Assembly: GCA_964415605.1 (NCBI GenBank)
Contig: CAYQBA010000050.1
Location: 1-26,538 of the forward strand
Reading direction: 5' to 3'
From: UCB3 sp964415605
GTDB lineage: Bacteria > Chloroflexota > Anaerolineae > Epilineales > Epilineaceae
DNA: 26,538 nt
Of this stretch, positions 22,600-26,538 are shown piece by piece. Each line of letters starts with the position of its first letter. Position 1 is the first letter of the stretch. Position numbers and translations under genes: made by a program. The notes below the pieces were generated by a model that saw nothing but the letters and a program-made list of their open reading frames with translations, did no database searches and had not been told where the DNA came from.

Positions 22600-23295
22600 A
22601 TGAACCAGAAGCTTTGGCTGGCTTGCGGCGTCCTGGCGCTCGGCGCGGTGGCGGTGGTGCTGGCCCAGGGGGCCAGGCAGGCCGAGACGACGCGCGGCGA
22701 CGCCCCCAAGGTCGTGTCGCACGTCACCTACGAGCAGGTGTCGTTCGACGCGATGGCCGCGACGGCCCAAGGCGTGTACGCCGGCACGATCGCCGACGTG
22801 TCGCGCACGAAGTGGAACCAGGACAGCGGCGAGTACTGGGAAGAGACCCTCACCGACGCCCAGGGCCTCGAGACGATCGAGGCGGCGCTGCCTTACTACG
22901 AGGTGACGCTCGACGTCGAGCGGCCGATCGTCGACGAGGTCGGGGCGGTCGCGGATGCCGCCGGCGGCAAGCGCCGGATGGTGTTCACCGTCGTCGGCAT
23001 GAGCCCGGCGGACGAGATCGACGCCGCGCGCGAGGCGCTCGGCATCGGCACCGGCGAGGACCACGCCCACATCGCGGCGGGCCAGCCGGCCGTCGTCTTC
23101 GCCAAGACCTCGACCATCGCGTGGCGCGGCGGCAGCCGCACGGTCTTGCAGCTCATCGGCGATCCCCGGCAGTCCATCGTGCCGGTCGCGATCGACGGCG
23201 AGGTGGCCACCGACGGCGAGTCGGGCGCGCCGGCGACGCTCGACGCGCTGGTCGAGCAGGTCCAGGTCATCCGCCAGGGCGGCGGGGTCGACTGA
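22600..23295 (+). CDS. Exported protein of unknown function, partner of the matrixin
   Basis: A 231-residue protein with an N-terminal hydrophobic segment (LACGVLALGAVAVVLAQG), either signal peptide or anchor. The rest looks like a mostly beta domain, with the segments GVYAGTIADVSRTKW, SGEYWEETL, LPYYEVTLDVERPI and RMVFTVVGMSP resembling strands of an OB-like barrel. No catalytic motif is seen and the family is not named with confidence. AAGAGGAG is 7 nt before ATG 22600. Lying directly after the protease gene, it may be a substrate, inhibitor or chaperone; this is inferred from position only. Confidence 0.78.
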   Translation: MNQKLWLACGVLALGAVAVVLAQGARQAETTRGDAPKVVSHVTYEQVSFDAMAATAQGVYAGTIADVSRTKWNQDSGEYWEETLTDAQGLETIEAALPYYEVTLDVERPIVDEVGAVADAAGGKRRMVFTVVGMSPADEIDAAREALGIGTGEDHAHIAAGQPAVVFAKTSTIAWRGGSRTVLQLIGDPRQSIVPVAIDGEVATDGESGAPATLDALVEQVQVIRQGGGVD

Positions 23296-23330
23296 GGCCT
23301 AGGCGCCCCGAGCGACAGCCAGAGGAACAT

Positions 23331-23363
23331 CGAGGGGCCGTGCCCGCGTGGCACGGCCCCTCG
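23331..23363. terminator. Bidirectional terminator
   Basis: A perfect 14-bp stem (23331-23344 with 23350-23363) and a 5-nt loop lie between the convergent exported-protein gene and the subtilase gene. It is the strongest hairpin in the window; there is no U-tract. Confidence 0.7.
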
Positions 23364-23445
23364 TGCATGTACCGCCGCGCGCCAGCTCGACCGTGAGCGC
23401 GCATCCATCCGCAGCGCCTCGCGATTGGCGCGGTGCCGCCTCGCG

Positions 23446-26400
23446 TCAGCGGTCGTGCCCGCCGCCCCAGGCCAGCGGCAACGCCAGCGGCGCCCACGGC
23501 TCGGGGACCGGCGGCAAGGCCAGATCGGTTTCCGGGGTGTTGGCCGGGAACAGCACCAGCACGCCGAGCCCGCCCGCGGCTCCGCCGTCGGGGTTGCGGG
23601 TCACCGCCAGCGTCGCGTGCCCGCGCGCCGGCACCAGGGTCGTCCACCGCTCGGGTCGCCAGCGCAGGCGGGCATCCTCGTAGCGCAGCCACCGCGTGGC
23701 GCCGGCGGGCTGGTCGGGGACCGTGTCGACCAGCGGCTCGCGCAGGTCGCGCTCGACGAGGTCGCGCTGGCGAACCCGAAAGCTGAACGCCAGCGTGCTC
23801 TGCGTCAGCCCCGTGTCGTCGATCACGATCGGCAGGATCGTGGCGCGGCCGTTCAGGTCGACGCCGGCATGGAAGCGCGCCGTGGGGATGCCCACCAGGT
23901 CGCCGTCGAGCGCCTCGAGCGCCACCTTGACCCGGCCGTTGCGGAACGAGCCCGTCCGCAAGTACTCCTCGTCTTCGGTGAACACCTTGAAGTCGGCCCG
24001 GCCGTCGCGGTCGGTGTCGAGCTCGATCAGCGTGTCGGTCTCGAGCGGGTGCATGCGCGCCCCACGCGTGTGCACGAGGAATTCCACGACCGTCAGGCCG
24101 TCGCGGTTCACCTGGGCCCGCACGCCGACGGCATCGACGTCGACCTTGGCCGGCAAGGCCGGCTCACGCGCATCGGTGGCCACCAGCGCGAACAGCTCCG
24201 CCGGTCCGCTCGGCGCCACCAGGTTGGCGAGGCGGATCGGCGCCGGCTCGGGTTCTGACGCACCCGGTCCGGGCAGGGCCCCCCGCACGCCGGCCTCGGT
24301 CGCCGCGCGGGCCAGCAGGTAAAACGGAACGCGCGCGGCGGCGCCTGACGGGCCCGCCGGCAGACCGGTCGCCGGATCGACGACGATCGCCTCCACCCAC
24401 CCGTCGAGCTCGACGTCGGCCAGGGCCTCGAGGTCGCCCACGGCGGCGCCGCCGGCCAGGCGCCACGCGGGCAAGGCCAGCGGGTCGACGCGGGCGACCA
24501 CGCGCGCCGTGGCCGTCGCGCCGGAGTCGAGGTCGATCTCGGCCGGCTCGACCCTCAACGCCAGGCCGCGGGCCTCGTCTTCCGGGCTTCGGAAGCGCGC
24601 CGCGAGCCTCAAGCGGCGTGGCTCGGCCGCCCAGCTCGTCAACGTCACGGAGGCGGTGAGCGTCACGGGCCGGGTGAGGGCTCGGACACCAAAGCCCAGC
24701 GTCGCGAGCGTACCCGCCCGAAGGACGATGTCGGCAACCTCGGCGCGTCCGGCGTCCAGGGCGCCCGATCCGGCATGCGCGAGCGGCGGCGTCTCGGGGG
24801 CCGCGGGGCTCTGGCGGACCGCGGCGGGATCGGCCGCGTTGACCAGCGCCGCGGCGACGGCACGGGCGTCCGGCGCCAGCCCGCGGGCGCGGGCGCTGGA
24901 CCACACCCGCGCAGCCGCGCCGCTGACCGCCGGCGCGGCCATCGACGTCCCGGACGCCGCCACGCCGCGCACCCCTTGACCGACCGCGGCGCTGTAGATC
25001 CGCGACCCGGCGGCGCTGAGGTCGGGCTTGAGCCGGCCCGTGCGCGCCGGGCCCCGGCTGGAGAAGGCGCTGACCACGCCGTCGAGCCGCGGGCGCGGCT
25101 CGGCCCGCAACGCGATGCCGAGCGAGACGGTCGTGCCGCGCGTGGCGTCCACCACGGCCTGCTCGAACGTGCCGTTGACCATCCAGACCGGGATGTCCAC
25201 AACCGGCGCCGCGCTCCATTCGCTGGCCACCTCGACACCGAGGGCCGTGCCCATGAGCGCCCCGACGGCGCCGCCCGCCTGCAGGCGGGCGACCTGAGCG
25301 GCTTCGTGGCAGGTTTCACCGGCGGCGCCCCACGCCATCTGGAACAACGCGACGGTGCCGCGCGGGTCGGCCAGGTAGGCGTCGCCGGGGCAGCCGCGGC
25401 CGACAAACACCAAAGGGGCGGCCAGTGCGGCGCGCGGCTCGGGCGTCCACGTCTGATGCACCAGCGCCGGCTCCTCGAACCGCACGGGCGGGGCCCCGGT
25501 CACGCCGACATCGGCCACCCAGGCGTGCTGGCCGGGCGGCCGGAGGCTCGCCACGGCGAGGGCCTCCCCGGCGATCGCCGGCGCCGACACGATGAACGGC
25601 AAGTCGCCGTCGTTGCCGGCGGCCGCGACCACCACCGCGCCGGACTCGGCGAGGCGGCGGATGGCGCCCTCGTCCTCCAACACCCGCGCCCCGTACTCGA
25701 TGCCGAGGCTGAGGTTGACGACGTCGATCCGCGGCCGGTTGCCGGCGCCCATGTTGGCTTCCAGCACCCACTCAAGCGCCCCGATCACGAGGTCGGTCGA
25801 CTCGCCCAGGCCGAAGATCTTGAGCGCGACCAGCCGCGCGCCGGGCGCCACCCCGGCGTCGAGCCGATCGGTGCCGCGACCCGCGGCGATGCCCGCCACG
25901 TGCGTCCCGTGCCCCCCGACGTCGAGGGGATCCGGATCGGGCTCCGGCGCCGTGCTGCACACGCCCTGGGCCTGCAGGGCCTCGGTGCAGCCGGGCGCGT
26001 AGTCGGGCCCGGCGAAGTCCCACCCGCCGATGACCGCCGCCGTCGGATAAAACGGCACGCCCTCCCAACGATCGTCCACGATCTCCGCGCCACCCGCCGC
26101 CGCCTGGTAGGCCTCGCGCGTGCCCGGGCCGCCGAAGACGGCGTGGGTGTAGTCGATGCCGGTGTCGACGACAGCGATCGTGGCCCCGTCCCCGGGGAGC
26201 GTGGCCACCGCGTCACCACCCGGCGCGGCGTGGCGCGCGGGACCGCGGCGCACGGGATCACGACCGGGATCTGCCGGCCGCGCCACGGCGGCGCGCGCAC
26301 CCGTGCTCCCACCGAACCAGGCGAGCAGCGCATGGGGCATGCCGGGCAGGGCATCGGGTGGGGTCATCGGGCCGCCGGGTTCCGGCGGAGCTGGCGCCAG

Positions 26401-26538
26401 CCGCCGCGCGGTGACCCGCGGCGGGTCGACCACGCAGCGAACGCCCGGCAGGGCGCGCAGCCGGCGGTCGAGGTCGGCCGCCTGGTGCGCCGGCACGTGC
26501 ACGAGCACGCCGGCGAGCGCGCTGTCATAGCGGTCGAC
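23446..26538 (-). CDS. Subtilisin-like serine protease with PA insert (5' end outside window)
   Basis: The frame is open to the window edge, so the N-terminus (signal and most of the propeptide) is missing. The first visible residues (YDSALAGVLVHVP) look like the end of an I9-type propeptide. Catalytic triad codons: Asp at 26164-26166 (VVDTGID), His at 25909-25911 (GGHGTHVAG), Ser at 24943-24945 (SGTSMAAP). Between His and Ser is a PA-like insert (LVFVGRGCPGDAYL, then GAVGALMG), as in cell-envelope and plant subtilases. A long C-terminal part with beta domains follows, including DTDRDGRADF, possibly calcium-binding. Secreted, probably for nutrient protein degradation. Confidence 0.93.
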   Translation of the reverse strand, partial: VDRYDSALAGVLVHVPAHQAADLDRRLRALPGVRCVVDPPRVTARRLAPAPPEPGGPMTPPDALPGMPHALLAWFGGSTGARAAVARPADPGRDPVRRGPARHAAPGGDAVATLPGDGATIAVVDTGIDYTHAVFGGPGTREAYQAAAGGAEIVDDRWEGVPFYPTAAVIGGWDFAGPDYAPGCTEALQAQGVCSTAPEPDPDPLDVGGHGTHVAGIAAGRGTDRLDAGVAPGARLVALKIFGLGESTDLVIGALEWVLEANMGAGNRPRIDVVNLSLGIEYGARVLEDEGAIRRLAESGAVVVAAAGNDGDLPFIVSAPAIAGEALAVASLRPPGQHAWVADVGVTGAPPVRFEEPALVHQTWTPEPRAALAAPLVFVGRGCPGDAYLADPRGTVALFQMAWGAAGETCHEAAQVARLQAGGAVGALMGTALGVEVASEWSAAPVVDIPVWMVNGTFEQAVVDATRGTTVSLGIALRAEPRPRLDGVVSAFSSRGPARTGRLKPDLSAAGSRIYSAAVGQGVRGVAASGTSMAAPAVSGAAARVWSSARARGLAPDARAVAAALVNAADPAAVRQSPAAPETPPLAHAGSGALDAGRAEVADIVLRAGTLATLGFGVRALTRPVTLTASVTLTSWAAEPRRLRLAARFRSPEDEARGLALRVEPAEIDLDSGATATARVVARVDPLALPAWRLAGGAAVGDLEALADVELDGWVEAIVVDPATGLPAGPSGAAARVPFYLLARAATEAGVRGALPGPGASEPEPAPIRLANLVAPSGPAELFALVATDAREPALPAKVDVDAVGVRAQVNRDGLTVVEFLVHTRGARMHPLETDTLIELDTDRDGRADFKVFTEDEEYLRTGSFRNGRVKVALEALDGDLVGIPTARFHAGVDLNGRATILPIVIDDTGLTQSTLAFSFRVRQRDLVERDLREPLVDTVPDQPAGATRWLRYEDARLRWRPERWTTLVPARGHATLAVTRNPDGGAAGGLGVLVLFPANTPETDLALPPVPEPWAPLALPLAWGGGHDR

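Overview
This is a GC-rich bacterial chromosome fragment, apparently from a draft or metagenome assembly because one scaffold gap of exactly 100 N lies at 15977-16076. Housekeeping genes sit next to large secreted proteins with Pro/Thr-rich linkers followed by a short hydrophobic L-P motif (RLLLPW near 1050, RRVFLPVAL near 14630). With the M16C protease, ATP-dependent PEP carboxykinase, PdxS/PdxT and matrixin/subtilase secretome, this style recalls uncultured Chloroflexota (Anaerolineae/Ardenticatenia-like). The assignment is an inference from style; no rRNA or marker gene is present.

Layout. (1) 1-1078: C-terminal part of a secreted repeat protein. (2) 1207-6069: a strong extended -10 promoter, a small leader ORF, an M16C presequence-protease-like peptidase, then pdxS and pdxT for vitamin B6 synthesis. 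(3) About 6090-8930: an accessory island with visibly lower GC and different codon use over 6110-7611. It holds a DUF433 antitoxin-like gene overlapping an unrecognised 180-residue gene, a DinB-family gene followed by an integron attC-like imperfect palindrome, a six-unit array of CCTTGCAAGG palindromes with an exact 22-bp period, a 45-bp tandem repeat and a decayed Uma2-like nuclease fragment. (4) 8936-9682 (minus): an unrecognised membrane-anchored or secreted protein with a Cys-rich tail. (5) 9902-13958: pckA, icd and mdh on one strand, linking the TCA cycle to gluconeogenesis, ending in a strong hairpin. (6) 14025-16261 (minus): a secreted protein with two von Willebrand A domains, interrupted by the N gap. 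(7) 16708-17922: a secreted protein with six propeller-like repeats. (8) 18055-21730: an aminotransferase, 4-hydroxyphenylpyruvate dioxygenase and homogentisate 1,2-dioxygenase, the first three steps of tyrosine catabolism. (9) 21979-23295: a secreted matrixin-type metalloprotease and a secreted partner of unknown function. (10) 23446 to the window end (minus): a large subtilase with a PA-like insert, cut by the window edge.

The most interesting region is the island at 6.1-8.9 kb. Its DUF433 gene is followed by an unrecognised protein instead of the usual PIN-like toxin; the DinB gene looks like an integron cassette; and the helically phased palindrome array cannot be a coding repeat because 22 is not a multiple of 3. 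Two promoters, at 1195 and 6096, place a start codon 6-7 nt after the -10 box and open a short leader ORF ending exactly at the start codon of the next gene. That suggests leaderless transcripts with translational coupling.
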